A stretch of 64,000 nucleotides of DNA from Paenarthrobacter sp. (GCA_031179305.1 JAPSHX010000003.1:148055-212054); one strand, 5' to 3'. Counted from the first letter of the stretch, positions 16,075 to 25,131 are shown. Numbers and translations: made by a program. The notes: generated from the letters alone by a model not told the origin.

Positions 16075-18075
16075 ATGGCTACCGGCACTGCCGCCGTTGA
16101 AGCACCACCGCGTTTTCCGTTACGGAGAGCTTGGGGCGTCCGAGCTGACGCATCGTCATTGGTCGAGACACTTCTCGGCTCCCGTGATCGCCTCACCATT
16201 CGTCCGGCGTCCGACGCCGGGTGGCAGCTCCCTGCTGTCCGTCCACTTCTGGAGCTGCGCGCCCAAGCTGACGCGGAGAAGGGGACCCCTGGGCCCCAAC
16301 CACTGGTCTCCCACTACGCTCGGTACTTCCGCGACGGCAACCGCACGGCCTATGAGGGACTCGTGGCGAGCCGACAGCAGCGGCTGACCCGCGCCGTCGT
16401 AATGGCTGCTGTGAATGGTCCCTCCCGCGAGGAATGGCTCGACGAAGTGATCGACGGTGCGTACCTTCTATGTGAGCAGAGCTCGTGGAGCTGGGCCGCG
16501 CATGACGAGGTGTTCACGCGCAGCGGCCACGTGGTCCCGGACCGTTCCCGGCCCTACCTGGACCTCGGCGCCGGGGAGGTGGTGGCGCAGCTCGCGTGGC
16601 TTGACCATGTGCTGGGTGCAGCCCTTGATGAACGGGCTCCCGGTTTGCGTCAGCGGATCAGGCTTGAGACGAACGAAAGGGTGATCCGCCCGTTCCTGGA
16701 CAGGCTCGATTGGCACTGGCTCGGATTGGACGGCGATGTCCACAACTGGAACCCATGGATCCACTCCAACATCATTGCGGCGGCGTTGTTGCTGGTTGAA
16801 GATCCGGAGCTGCAGGCGGAAGTTGTTGCCCGTTGCATCGAAGGCTTGGACCGTTTCTTCGCCTCTATTCCGGCCGATGGCGCCATCGATGAAGGGTTCG
16901 CCTACTGGTGGAACGGTGCCGGCCGTGCGCTGGAAGGGCTCGCTTTGCTGGAAGAGGCCAGCGGTGGTGTCCTGAATCCGGACCTGCCCGTGATCCGTGC
17001 ACTGGTCGCCTTCCCGCGCCGCATGCACTTGGGCCACCGTTGGTTCCTTAACGTCGCCGATGGACCGGCCCGTGCACACGAAGGACTCCCGTGGGGCATG
17101 CTGCACCACTGGGCTCTCCGAGTGGGTGATTCCGAAGCCACCCAGCTCGCCGCCGCTTTTGCCGCCGTCGAACCCGAACCCAACGCCGCCGCGGGCCTGG
17201 GCCGCGTCCTCACCTCCCTCACCCAACTAGGTAGCAGTTCAGGTCGTTCTCAGCCCTCAGAACGGCCTGATCTGCTACCTAGTTGGGGGACGTACCTGCC
17301 GTCGGTGCAGATCATGTTGGCGCGGCAAACTCCCGGCACTTCTGAGGGGCTCACCCTTGCAGCCAAAGGCGGACACAACGGCGAGCACCACAATCACCGC
17401 GACGTCGGATCGGTGGTGGTCGCCGTGGATGGCGTTCCCCTGCTGGTCGACGCCGGTCAGCCCACCTACACAGCGCAAACGTTCGGACCTGATCGCTACC
17501 AGATTCGAGCCATGCAGAGCGCCTGGCATAGCGTCCCTGCGCCGTTCGGTTTGGAACAGGGGACCGGGACTGCGTTCGCGGCAACCGTTCTCCAGGAACC
17601 CAGTCCCGAGGAGCCGACACTCGCTCTCGGACTCGGGGCGGCCTACGGCCTGGACCACGCTGAGCAGTGGATCCGCACGTCGCTGATCAACCGCGAGCTG
17701 GGCAACGTCGTGATTGATGACCGCTGGAACCTGCCAGCGAACCCGCCCGAGGGAACGGACCCGCCTGAGGGAACGGACCCGCCTGAAGGAACGCACGACG
17801 TCGACATCGCCTACCTTGTTGCCGGCACCGTCAGCGTCGGTACAGACGCGACGGCGACCATCACGCCCGAGGGGATTCCGGCCGCGGAAACCACCAAGGG
17901 ACTGCATCTGCGCTGGAAGCCGGCTACCGCCGTCGTACTAGTAGATGAATGGCTCCTTGACGATCCGCTCCTCAGCGATATCTGGGGCGAAAAACTGACC
18001 CGGCTCCGATTCCGCATGCCCGTCGAACACCGCGCTTCCGGCGCATTCACCCTCACAGTGGAGGCAACATCTTGA
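16075..18075 (+). CDS. Heparinase II/III-like protein
   Basis: A 666-residue protein. The N-terminal alpha-toroid-like half (to about residue 370) carries DGDVHNWNPWIHSNI and GAIDEGFAYWWNGAGRALEGL. The C-terminal beta-sandwich half contains GGHNGEHHNHRDVGSVVVAVDG, here split as GGHNGEHHNHRD and VGSVVVAVDG, the hallmark of the heparinase II/III C-terminal domain. These enzymes are polysaccharide lyases acting on uronate-containing chains. No signal peptide is seen, so it probably acts in the cytoplasm on imported oligosaccharides. Two insertions are notable: a 66-bp palindromic repeat in frame at residues about 384-405, and three PPEGTD-type repeats at about 557-573. Its stop overlaps the regulator gene (TTGA). 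Confidence 0.85.
   Translation: MATGTAAVEAPPRFPLRRAWGVRADASSLVETLLGSRDRLTIRPASDAGWQLPAVRPLLELRAQADAEKGTPGPQPLVSHYARYFRDGNRTAYEGLVASRQQRLTRAVVMAAVNGPSREEWLDEVIDGAYLLCEQSSWSWAAHDEVFTRSGHVVPDRSRPYLDLGAGEVVAQLAWLDHVLGAALDERAPGLRQRIRLETNERVIRPFLDRLDWHWLGLDGDVHNWNPWIHSNIIAAALLLVEDPELQAEVVARCIEGLDRFFASIPADGAIDEGFAYWWNGAGRALEGLALLEEASGGVLNPDLPVIRALVAFPRRMHLGHRWFLNVADGPARAHEGLPWGMLHHWALRVGDSEATQLAAAFAAVEPEPNAAAGLGRVLTSLTQLGSSSGRSQPSERPDLLPSWGTYLPSVQIMLARQTPGTSEGLTLAAKGGHNGEHHNHRDVGSVVVAVDGVPLLVDAGQPTYTAQTFGPDRYQIRAMQSAWHSVPAPFGLEQGTGTAFAATVLQEPSPEEPTLALGLGAAYGLDHAEQWIRTSLINRELGNVVIDDRWNLPANPPEGTDPPEGTDPPEGTHDVDIAYLVAGTVSVGTDATATITPEGIPAAETTKGLHLRWKPATAVVLVDEWLLDDPLLSDIWGEKLTRLRFRMPVEHRASGAFTLTVEATS
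17222..17287. repeat. 66-bp palindromic repeat lying in frame inside the heparinase-like gene
   Basis: Arms of 32 bases (17222-17253 and 17256-17287) with 3 mismatches around a 2-base centre. The left arm differs from the left arm of the palindrome at 43333-43398 at only 3 of 32 positions. Its 66 bases make exactly 22 codons with no stop and translate to a hydrophilic peptide (from TQLGSSSGRSQ to LLPSWG). Confidence 0.9.
17742..17795 (+). repeat. Three 18-bp tandem repeats in the heparinase-like gene
   Basis: Three consecutive 18-base units (17742-17759, 17760-17777, 17778-17795) with one to three differences, coding PPEGTD, PPEGTD and PPEGTH. A short proline-glutamate linker that has expanded by whole units, probably by slippage. 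Confidence 0.9.
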
Positions 18076-19223
18076 GTTCCGAACAGACCCCCGAAGTTGG
18101 CGGAAAATCGCTGTTTTCGCTGCAGAGACGTGAGCGGCTCATGGAGGAGTTGCGTGCGCATGGCGCCATCACTGTGCGCGACATCGCCGCGAAGCTTGGC
18201 GTCAGTGAACTGACCATCCGGCGTGACGTGAACACTCTCGCCGACGAAGGCCTTGTGTCCCGCGTCCACGGTGGCGCGACCCTGCCCAGCCCGTTGGACC
18301 GCTCGGCGGCGGTGGGTCGGCCGTCGGCGCACAGCTACTCCATCGGCATGGTGGTTCCGTCGTTGGATTACTACTGGCCTCAGGTGATTTCCGGGGCGCG
18401 GGGCGAGGCCGAAGCTCAGAACCTGCGGATTCTTGTGCGGGGCTCCGCTTACGACGCGGCAGACAACCGCCGCCAGGTCCAAGCACTCTTGGACACCCAG
18501 AACATCGACGGGCTGATCGTGGCTCCCGACATGGGCGGGGAGCACGGGAAGGAGTTGCTTCGCTGGCTCAACGCGCTGCCCATTCCGGTGATCCTTGCCG
18601 AGCGGCGTGCGCCGTCGGAGATCCCTGCGCACCGGCTCGAGTGGGTCGCGACGGATCACTCGTTCGGGGCCGGGATGGCCGTGCGGCACCTGTGGCAGGA
18701 GGGGCACCGGATGATCGGCTGCCTCACCGATTCCACGAGTCCCACCAGCCCCCATGTTGTCCGTGGTTGGAAGCAAGCCTTGACCGCGTTGAAGATTCCG
18801 TTGGATAAGTCCATCCACGAGGATTCGGCCAAGCTGGAGAACGGCGACCGGGCCAAGCACTTCGATCACGTCCTGGAGCTCTGCCGTTCGTCGGGCACCA
18901 CCGCCATGTTGGTGCATTCCGATACCCAGGCCGTGGCGTTTGTGCAGCACTGCGTTGACCGCGGAGTGGACGTTCCCGGCAGCATGGCGATCGTTGGATA
19001 CGACGACGAAGTTGCCTACCTTGCTGAGCCGGCGATATCCGCGGTTCGGCCTCCAAAAAGCTACGTTGGCAAAGTGGCGGTGCAGCTGATGGCTGCCCGC
19101 CTGGCCGAAGGAAGGATGCGCCCCGTGCATCGCATTGACCTGAACCCTGAGCTGATCGTGCGGGATTCCTCGCTGGGTGCGCCGCGAGGGCGTGCCGGAG
19201 TTTTGCTGGAGGACTCGCTCTGA
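18072..19223 (+). CDS. Hybrid regulator: DeoR-type HTH with LacI-type sugar-binding domain
   Basis: A 383-residue transcription factor. Residues about 14-70 form a DeoR helix-turn-helix (LMEELRAHGAITVRDIAAKLGVSELTIRRD in part: VRDIAAKLGVSELTIRRDV) followed by the DeoR-typical LVSRVHGGAT. From about residue 92 it is a periplasmic-binding-protein-like sensor as in LacI/GalR (IGMVVPSLDYYWPQV, VAFVQHCVDRGVDVPGSMAIVGYDD). It starts with TTG overlapping the heparinase stop, and the DUF2264 gene overlaps its end (TGATG). It most likely senses a sugar imported by the neighbouring transporter and controls both divergent operons. Confidence 0.88.
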   Translation: MSSEQTPEVGGKSLFSLQRRERLMEELRAHGAITVRDIAAKLGVSELTIRRDVNTLADEGLVSRVHGGATLPSPLDRSAAVGRPSAHSYSIGMVVPSLDYYWPQVISGARGEAEAQNLRILVRGSAYDAADNRRQVQALLDTQNIDGLIVAPDMGGEHGKELLRWLNALPIPVILAERRAPSEIPAHRLEWVATDHSFGAGMAVRHLWQEGHRMIGCLTDSTSPTSPHVVRGWKQALTALKIPLDKSIHEDSAKLENGDRAKHFDHVLELCRSSGTTAMLVHSDTQAVAFVQHCVDRGVDVPGSMAIVGYDDEVAYLAEPAISAVRPPKSYVGKVAVQLMAARLAEGRMRPVHRIDLNPELIVRDSSLGAPRGRAGVLLEDSL

Positions 19224-21154
19224 TGATCTTGCCGCCCTTGGACCACAAGCTTTCCCCTTTCACCGGCCTGACCCGCGAGCACTGGTGCGCGTACGCGGAT
19301 CATCTCCTGCGCTCAGCTCATCATTTTGGGACTGAGGACCACGCCAACATTCACCTGCCCGGAGCCAACAGTCGGTACGGCCCGCGGAGTGATTCCCTGG
19401 AAGCCTTCGCCCGGACGTTCCTGCTGGCCTCGTTCCGGATCGCTGGCGACCCCGCTAGCACCGGGTGGATCGCCGAATGGTATGCGGCCGGACTCGACGC
19501 CGGAACCAACCCGGCCAACCCCGACCGGTGGCCGACGCCAGGTGAGCTGGGGCAGGCGAAGGTTGAGGCGGCGTCGTTGGCTGTTGGCCTGGCCCTCACC
19601 CGCGACGTGCTGTGGGACAAGCTGCCGGAACGCGTACAGGAGCAGCTCATCGCGTGGTTCGAGACCGTGATCGGTGAGGAGTATCCGCCCATCAACTGGG
19701 TGTGGTTCCAGATTGTGGTGGAGACGTTCCTGGCGTCCGTTGGCGGCCGGTATTCCGATGAGGACATCGACGCCGGACTTGCCATCCACGACTCGTTGTA
19801 CAGGGGCGGGGGTTGGTTCGCTGACGGGCCGGAGCGCGCTTATGACCACTATGTGGGCTGGGCGTTCCAGGTTTATCCGCAGCTCTGGGCGCTGATGGCG
19901 CCTCACGATCCTCGCGTTGCCGCGCGCAAAACGCTCGACGGCGACCGGCTGGCTGACTTCCTGGACGACGCCGCCTACCTCGTTGGTGCGAACGGAGCTC
20001 CTCTCATCCAAGGCCGGAGTTTGATCTACCGGTTCGCGGCCGCCGCGCCCTTCTGGGTGGGGGAGTTGTCCGGGCACACGCGTCTGTCGCCTGGCCTCAG
20101 CCGTCGGGCAGCGTCCGGAATGCTTGACTACTTTGCCCGACATGGTTCGATCACCGAGGAGGGCCTCCTGTCCATCGGGTGGCACGGCGAGTTCGCTGGG
20201 ATGAAGCAGGCTTACTCCGGTGCAGGGTCTCCCTACTGGGCTGCGAAGGGGATGCTTGGGTTGGCGTTGCCTGCGGATCACCGTGTGTGGACGTCGGTGG
20301 AGGCCCCACTGCCCGTTGAGGTTGCTGACACGCAGCGGCTGATTGCGGCTCCAGGGTGGCAGGTGGACGGTTCTGTTTCGGACGGTGTGGTCCGGATCCG
20401 GAACCACGCGACCGATCACGCTGTGGTTGGTTCCTTAGTGGCGGACTCGCCGTTGTATGCGCGGATGGGCTACTCCACCCACACGTTCCCGGACCTGTTA
20501 CCCGAGTCCGTGGACAATGCTGTGGCGTTCGTTGATTCCTCCGGCCGCCTGACGCATCGGACAGGGTTTGAGTACCTTGGTTCGTTCTCCGAGGGTGGGG
20601 TCCAAGTAGGCGCTTCCCGGTTCACTGCCCACTGGATTGAACCCGATCCTGACGCCGGGCCCGATCACGGCAGCGGGGTGGCCGGCGTCGCGACTCCAGG
20701 CCCGTCCGTCACAGTGATCTCGGTGACGCGGGGTGCTGTGGAGCTTCGGCTGGTGCGGGTATCCGGTGCTTCCGAGGGCTCGGGTGCTGCGCTGCGGCTA
20801 GGCGGGTGGCCTGTGGATGCTGTGTCTCCGGTCGTGAGCTCTGTGCTGCCAGTGTCAGGTTTCGGCTCGGCGTTGGATGCGTCCGGGACGTCAGCCCGCT
20901 CGGGCGCCCACCCCATGGGTTCGGAACTCACCATTCCATGGGTGGGCACCTCGGGCACCGCGCTCGACGGCGACTATGCCGCCGTCGTGATTCTCACCGG
21001 TGAGGGAGGTGCCTCGCCGGATGCCGGTGTCACCTTTGTTGCCGGGGAAGGGGAAGGGGAAGGAGAAGCCGAGGGCCGGTTTGAGCTCCCCGACGGCACC
21101 TCGGTAGCCCTCTCCCGTCTGGCCCAGCTGTGGGGTGCCCATTTCGACGCGTAG
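19223..21154 (+). CDS. DUF2264 domain protein (polysaccharide-associated)
   Basis: A 643-residue protein of the DUF2264 family. Visible family traits are SPFTGLTREHWCAYADHLL, GANSRYGPRSDSLEAFART, NWVWFQIVVETFLASVGG, FADGPERAYDHYVGWAF and GRSLIYRFAAAAPFW. It is predicted to be an alpha-toroid with a C-terminal beta domain, a layout shared with uronate-active enzymes. The final 100 residues are rich in Gly/Ser/Glu (GEGEGEGEAEG). No signal peptide is visible. It is the third gene of the heparinase operon, so it probably works on the same imported oligosaccharide. No biochemical role is established for it here. Confidence 0.82.
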   Translation: MILPPLDHKLSPFTGLTREHWCAYADHLLRSAHHFGTEDHANIHLPGANSRYGPRSDSLEAFARTFLLASFRIAGDPASTGWIAEWYAAGLDAGTNPANPDRWPTPGELGQAKVEAASLAVGLALTRDVLWDKLPERVQEQLIAWFETVIGEEYPPINWVWFQIVVETFLASVGGRYSDEDIDAGLAIHDSLYRGGGWFADGPERAYDHYVGWAFQVYPQLWALMAPHDPRVAARKTLDGDRLADFLDDAAYLVGANGAPLIQGRSLIYRFAAAAPFWVGELSGHTRLSPGLSRRAASGMLDYFARHGSITEEGLLSIGWHGEFAGMKQAYSGAGSPYWAAKGMLGLALPADHRVWTSVEAPLPVEVADTQRLIAAPGWQVDGSVSDGVVRIRNHATDHAVVGSLVADSPLYARMGYSTHTFPDLLPESVDNAVAFVDSSGRLTHRTGFEYLGSFSEGGVQVGASRFTAHWIEPDPDAGPDHGSGVAGVATPGPSVTVISVTRGAVELRLVRVSGASEGSGAALRLGGWPVDAVSPVVSSVLPVSGFGSALDASGTSARSGAHPMGSELTIPWVGTSGTALDGDYAAVVILTGEGGASPDAGVTFVAGEGEGEGEAEGRFELPDGTSVALSRLAQLWGAHFDA

Positions 21155-21213
21155 CTGCGGGTTAGACGGTGCGCACGGCATGGCGAGCAGCTAGACATCG
21201 AATCGGCGAGCAT

Positions 21214-21232
21214 CGAGCCTGCAGTAGGCTCG
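21214..21232 (+). terminator. Possible terminator after the DUF2264 gene
   Basis: 7-bp stem CGAGCCT / AGGCTCG with loop GCAGT, 60 bases after the stop. No T-run. Confidence 0.45.
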
Positions 21233-21337
21233 CGGGATGAGCCAACGCGAGGGTGGAATGGTTCTCTAAATAACAGCAAAGTGCACGTAGCTGTTCATTT
21301 CGCGCCCACTCGTCCCCACTGCGGTGGAGACACAGCA

Positions 21338-21368
21338 AGGCCCCTCGGAATCAAATCCCAAGGGGCCT
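21338..21368 (-). terminator. Terminator hairpin of the GH30 gene
   Basis: 8-bp arms AGGCCCCT (21338-21345) and AGGGGCCT (21361-21368), 26 bases past the stop codon of the minus-strand GH30 gene. Confidence 0.7.
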
Positions 21369-21393
21369 GACTGCCTGACTATCTCAGAATTAC

Positions 21394-24300
21394 CTACCTC
21401 CCGGCTGCGAAGTAGCTCACGCACTGCCCCTGGTTGGTGAACACGGGCGACGGACTCGTCTTCCAGCCGTCCCTCTTGCACGCATCCTTGCCGGTGAACA
21501 CCATCAGGCGGTACTCCTTGGTGGTGCCGTCCGGCGCTGTCACGGTGACTACCGCCGTCGGGTTCTCAGCGGTGGGTTGTTGGACGGTCACCTTCGCGTT
21601 CGTGTCCAGCGGGTAGCCGACGACGGCGGGAGTCGCAGACGTCGACAACACCCGGTAGTCGGTGGTCCCGGGTGCGAAGCCGACAACAGAGGCCTGGTTC
21701 ACAAGGAGCCTGCCAAGGTCGGCCAGTCCGGCATCGGCCAGACGGGAACCCGCGATGGCCACCTCAGCGATCTTCGTGTACGAAGCCGTGGTCGCGAACG
21801 AAACCCTGATCCCACGAGTGGTTACGGAGTCGAAGCGAACCGTCGCAGGTGAAGATGTTGAGAGTCCTGTGATCGTCCCCGCGGACGTGTCCTTCCACGC
21901 TCCTGAAGCATCCTGGTACTGGACCTTGAGGCTCTGGGCAGCTTTTTCCGCGGACGTCACGGTCACGGAGGAGACGGTGTAGTCGCGGCTGAAGGCGTAG
22001 CTCAGGTGGTCGCCGGCCCGGCCGCCGCTGACCCAGTTGGACCAGCGGGTGGAGGCGTTGGCATCGCAGGTGTTCTTGGCGATGTAGGAGCCCTCGGTGT
22101 AGCTGGCCGTCGCCACGGTGGAGGGATCGTCCTTGCAGATGTTGCTACTCGGAACCCGGTCCACTACAACGACGGTGAGAGTCGCGGGCAAGGCCCCTGC
22201 TGTACCCGGCAATGTCACTGAGCCGGTGGACTGCAGGGCGGAAGCATCCAACTCAGCCCAGTCCCACGTGGCGGGGAGAGGATTGCGCGCCGGGCCGTCG
22301 CCGATTTGTCCGGGGACGGACGTGGGCGCAGCAGCCTGGACCTCAGCCACGGTAGAACCAACAGCCACCGTCGCCGACGCAGGGTCCGTCGCCACATACT
22401 GGCCGACGGTCACCGTGAGAAGGGCATCAGTAAACGCCTGCCCGTAGGGATCAACGCCCGAACCGTGGAGCGTCACTTTCCCTTCTTTTTGCCAGACGGA
22501 TGAATCAACCTCGGACCACGTCACGGCCAGCGGTTTCCCCGGACCTGCCTCGTACAGCGGAGCGACGGTGCCGGGGAGGACAGGTGCCACGCCGGTGAGC
22601 GTGCTCAATTCAACGGGTGAGACTCCCAGGAGCTTCAGGTCCGCAATGTCCGTAAAAGCCCATGCCTGGTGCGGGCTGGCCGAAGCGGTGGCTGTGGTTC
22701 CGGTAGAGGATGCCAAGGCCACGGACGTGCCAGCCGCAGTCTGGTTGCCCGAAACCTGCAGGGCAATCGCGGCACCGGCGTTTACCAAGGACCATTGCTT
22801 GCCGTTTTCAGTGGTCACTATCCACTGTGCAGCAGGATTGGCCTTAGCCTGCTCCAACGTCTGGGAAGCCAGTGTTGCCGTACCGCTCTGGCTCCCGTTC
22901 AGCACACCACCGTTGCCGGTGAGCACCCGGCCGTCCGGCGTGGAAACAACCCAACGGCGATCGTTCGCGAAGTCGTCTGCATCCACGGCATTGAACGTCC
23001 ACATTTGCGGAGCGACGCCAGCAGCGTCCGTGCCCAGATCCTGGATCGAGGCACCCGAGCCGGAACCGGCTGTCAGGTACTTGCCGCTCGCCTCACCGCT
23101 GAGGTGATAGCTGTGGCCGTCCTGCACCGGTGCGGCGTCGTCCGAAACTCCACTGACGCCGTCGACGACGAACGTCACCACTGATGCGGCAGGAACCTCA
23201 AGCGTGGCGGACTTGGCCGTGGTGTCCACTGCCACCGGCTGGCCCTTCACGAGGGCGTTCTTCTCAATGTCATCCAGCGGTGACTTGGTGGTGACCACGG
23301 GCGTGACCTTGGCACCGGGTGCGATTTCGCCGAAGCGGCTGAGGTCGATGGTGACCTTTTCGGGCGTCGGGGTGTCGTTGAAGTGGACCAGTGTGGCTCC
23401 GTTGCCGTCGGCGCGGAGGGCGCTGGCGGTCTTGGCGTTGTCATTTTGGATGAGGAAGTCGCCGGGCCGGATGTAGTGCGTGAAGTTCCGCGTTGTGTTG
23501 TACTTCTGGTTGGTCAGGACCTTGCACTTGGCTTGGTCCGGGGATGCGCCGTCGTTGATGCGGCGGTTGGACAAGCCTTCGCGGCCCTCGTAGTTGCAGT
23601 CAAAGTCAATGTAGATGGAGCCCCAGCCTTTGTCGGCCTTCTCCTGCTTGTAGGTGTCCTCGACGGGCTGCCAGAACACCCAGGCGTCGGGCTCGAGTTC
23701 GCGGAGATCATTGACCATTCGGCCCGCGATGCCCAGGCCGTTGGTGATGTTGGAGCGGTCCCAGCCGCTGGTGGAGTCGCCGAGCGCAGGGTTGCCCGTC
23801 CAGAAGCCGCCAACCTCGCTCATCCACAACGGTTTGTCCGTGGAGTTGGCGAGGTCGCGGACCCGGCGACGGTCGTTGGTGCCGTAGGTGTGGACGTTGA
23901 GTTGCGCGACGGCGTCCTTTGCTTCCTGGCTGTACCCGTTCCAGTTGGTCATGAACTTGCTGGGGTCGGTCTCATCCATCGCGGAGATGACGGCGTCCGT
24001 GCTGCCTGTTTCGAGCTCCGCGGACAGCAGCTTGGTCACGCGGTCCTGGGCGGCCGGGTAGATCAGCGCGCCTTCCTGCTTTTGCGTGTACGTGGTGGGC
24101 GGCTTGCCGGTGGCGGCGTTGATGTCCGTGCCCCAGTAGCCCGAGTTCGGCTCGTTGAATGGATCGATGGTGTCCACTTTGATGCCGCTGCCTTTTTCGA
24201 GAAGCTCGACGGCGTTCTTCATGTAGGCGGCGAACTTTGCTTCGGCTTCAGGCAGGAGGTTCTCGCCCTTGTTGGTGTTGACCTGACCGGAAACGTAGCC

Positions 24301-24912
24301 GCTCTTGGTCATGAACCAGGGCGGGGAGTTGCTGAAGGCTTCCCAGTGGGTGATCTGCTGGTCCGCAGCCAGGCGCTCCACCCACCAGCGCTGGTTCTGG
24401 TCGGCGTCGGGGTTGTAGGACGCGGGTTCGTCCGGATCCCACTCGTTCAGGAACGCGAGCTTGTTTGCCTGCGTTGTGTCCACTGTTCCGTCGGGGTTGT
24501 AAAGGTTCGACGCCGGTTGGCCAGGCTGCGCTTCAGGGACCGGGTTCCACCATCCCTCCACAGCGCTGCCATCGTTCAGGTAGTCGGTAACGTCTGAAGC
24601 GTTGCCGCCACCCACGTTGTATCTGGCGATATTGAGGTTTAGCCCGTTCTCGCCGAAGACCTTCTGGTACAGCTCCTCACGCAGTTCGGGGGAGTAGCCC
24701 GCAGTCGCATTCGCGAACCACACCAAGCTGGTGCCCCACCCCTCGAAGGCCTCGCTGCGGCTGGCCGGGTTAGGGGTAATGGTGACAGCCGTTGTGTCGT
24801 CTGCGTGGGCTTCCGGTGTAGTTGCGGGCAGGAGTGCAAGGCCGGCCGCTGCAGTAACTGCTGCCGCGAGCACTGCCACTGGCCTTCGGATTCTTCGAGC
24901 GGTAAACGCCAT
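21394..24912 (-). CDS. Secreted multidomain GH30-family glycoside hydrolase
   Basis: A 1172-residue secreted enzyme. A signal peptide (about 1-37, twin-Arg-like RRIRRP then a hydrophobic core, ending AHA) is followed by a GH30 TIM-barrel (about 40-480). The likely acid/base is Glu254 in PFNEPNSG and the nucleophile is Glu366 in WMSEVGG. Next are a beta-sandwich, a lectin-like region (about 600-760, QMWTFNAVD and PAAQWIVTTENG, ricin/CBM13-like), bacterial Ig-like stretches (about 770-930), an F5/8 type C (CBM32-like) domain (about 940-1070, NTCDANASTRWSNW) and a C-terminal repeat. The barrel most resembles endo-beta-1,6-galactanases, suggesting arabinogalactan side chains as target, but this is tentative. 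GAGG precedes the start. Confidence 0.87.
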   Translation of the reverse strand: MAFTARRIRRPVAVLAAAVTAAAGLALLPATTPEAHADDTTAVTITPNPASRSEAFEGWGTSLVWFANATAGYSPELREELYQKVFGENGLNLNIARYNVGGGNASDVTDYLNDGSAVEGWWNPVPEAQPGQPASNLYNPDGTVDTTQANKLAFLNEWDPDEPASYNPDADQNQRWWVERLAADQQITHWEAFSNSPPWFMTKSGYVSGQVNTNKGENLLPEAEAKFAAYMKNAVELLEKGSGIKVDTIDPFNEPNSGYWGTDINAATGKPPTTYTQKQEGALIYPAAQDRVTKLLSAELETGSTDAVISAMDETDPSKFMTNWNGYSQEAKDAVAQLNVHTYGTNDRRRVRDLANSTDKPLWMSEVGGFWTGNPALGDSTSGWDRSNITNGLGIAGRMVNDLRELEPDAWVFWQPVEDTYKQEKADKGWGSIYIDFDCNYEGREGLSNRRINDGASPDQAKCKVLTNQKYNTTRNFTHYIRPGDFLIQNDNAKTASALRADGNGATLVHFNDTPTPEKVTIDLSRFGEIAPGAKVTPVVTTKSPLDDIEKNALVKGQPVAVDTTAKSATLEVPAASVVTFVVDGVSGVSDDAAPVQDGHSYHLSGEASGKYLTAGSGSGASIQDLGTDAAGVAPQMWTFNAVDADDFANDRRWVVSTPDGRVLTGNGGVLNGSQSGTATLASQTLEQAKANPAAQWIVTTENGKQWSLVNAGAAIALQVSGNQTAAGTSVALASSTGTTATASASPHQAWAFTDIADLKLLGVSPVELSTLTGVAPVLPGTVAPLYEAGPGKPLAVTWSEVDSSVWQKEGKVTLHGSGVDPYGQAFTDALLTVTVGQYVATDPASATVAVGSTVAEVQAAAPTSVPGQIGDGPARNPLPATWDWAELDASALQSTGSVTLPGTAGALPATLTVVVVDRVPSSNICKDDPSTVATASYTEGSYIAKNTCDANASTRWSNWVSGGRAGDHLSYAFSRDYTVSSVTVTSAEKAAQSLKVQYQDASGAWKDTSAGTITGLSTSSPATVRFDSVTTRGIRVSFATTASYTKIAEVAIAGSRLADAGLADLGRLLVNQASVVGFAPGTTDYRVLSTSATPAVVGYPLDTNAKVTVQQPTAENPTAVVTVTAPDGTTKEYRLMVFTGKDACKRDGWKTSPSPVFTNQGQCVSYFAAGR

Positions 24913-25094
24913 GGATGGACCTCATTGTCTGGTTTGTCTGGGTGCTTCGCCCGGCTTCCAGTGAGCCGCCAGGCAAGCCGACACTATGAGGCGCTTGAAG
25001 AGGCAACAAGGCACTCGAACAGGCTCGAACGGGGTTGGTCGGAAGTGGTCGCAGCTGAAGCTCTTTTGCGCCCCTTTTTGGGAGGGTGTATAGA

Positions 25095-25102
25095 TGTATA
25101 CA
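25095..25102. promoter_or_regulatory. Candidate GntR operator
   Basis: TGTATACA within a TGTATAGA...TGTATACAAGTACA context, 30 bases before the GntR start and downstream of the GH30 start in divergent orientation. FadR-type GntR proteins commonly recognise TTGTATACAA-like palindromes. Confidence 0.5.
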
Positions 25103-25131
25103 AGTACACTTCTTGGGGTAGGCGGAAAGAC

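Noticed and set aside
23383..24597. 404-codon open frame opposite the GH30 gene
   Set aside because: It is a shadow of a long, well-supported GH30 gene, with a Val/Gly/Arg-biased composition and no family pattern.
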